Source: JBFLVN01 sp040758475 (GTDB lineage: Bacteria; JAGRBM01). Taken from it: a stretch of 13,780 nucleotides of DNA. Of this stretch, positions 13,751-13,780 are shown one piece after another. Under the pieces are notes generated by a model. The model did no database searches and had not been told where the DNA came from. It was given only the letters and a program-made list of their open reading frames with translations. The translations under genes and the position numbers were made by a program. Position 1 is the first letter of the stretch. Every line of letters starts with the position of its first letter. The stretch lies in NCBI GenBank assembly GCA_040758475.1, contig JBFLVN010000080.1, forward strand, positions 1 to 13,780, written 5' to 3'.

Positions 13751-13780
13751 ATGAAGCATCGCGACCGAATCGAATCGTTC
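13751..13780 (+). CDS. Possible start of the next gene, cut by the window edge
   Basis: ATG 13751 opens a frame of ten codons (MKHRDRIESF) that runs off the window without a stop. It follows the pal terminator and a possible -10 box, but has no Shine-Dalgarno. Ten residues are too few to name a family. It may also be chance. Confidence 0.3.
   Translation, partial: MKHRDRIESF

Overview
The window reads as chromosomal DNA from a high-GC Gram-negative bacterium. A complete tolQ-tolR-tolA-tolB-pal cluster requires an outer membrane, and the compact rsmD-coaD-aminotransferase run is an ordinary core neighbourhood. From memory, this order and style resemble Deltaproteobacteria-like, Nitrospirota-like or NC10-like lineages. 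No rRNA or lineage marker is present, so I do not name a taxon.

Layout: (1) 1-144 is a G-rich leader. (2) 145-2556 holds two tandem RDD-domain membrane proteins. The first is a GYF_2-RDD-Sel1 fusion whose C-terminal solenoid carries seven exactly spaced CX7C pairs. (3) 2579-4936 holds rsmD and coaD, overlapping by ATGA, then a class I aminotransferase preceded by a small hairpin. (4) 5010-9346 is accessory in character. A DUF433/DUF5615 toxin-antitoxin-like pair comes first. Two minus-strand genes follow (a propeller-like DUF6929-type protein and an NnrU/ICMT-like membrane protein). A divergent ABC1/UbiB-family kinase-like gene is next, and a second toxin-antitoxin pair (ribbon-helix-helix plus PIN/VapC) closes the block. 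Each TA pair has a palindromic candidate operator just upstream. (5) 9365-13673 is the Tol-Pal operon: a candidate promoter, five genes, hairpins in the tolA-tolB and tolB-pal gaps, and a strong intrinsic terminator after pal. (6) 13674-13780 is a short spacer with a possible -10 box and the first ten codons of a possible next gene.

The Tol genes work as one machine. TolQ and TolR form the proton-driven motor, TolA spans the periplasm, and TolB and Pal link it to the outer membrane and peptidoglycan. The two TA pairs probably regulate themselves and bracket unrelated genes. I see no CRISPR array, transposase, integrase, rRNA or tRNA. I find no convincing wholly new system. The most unusual items are the GYF_2-RDD-CX7C fusion, the antitoxin frame that runs 143 bases into its toxin gene, and the tandem hairpins between tolB and pal.
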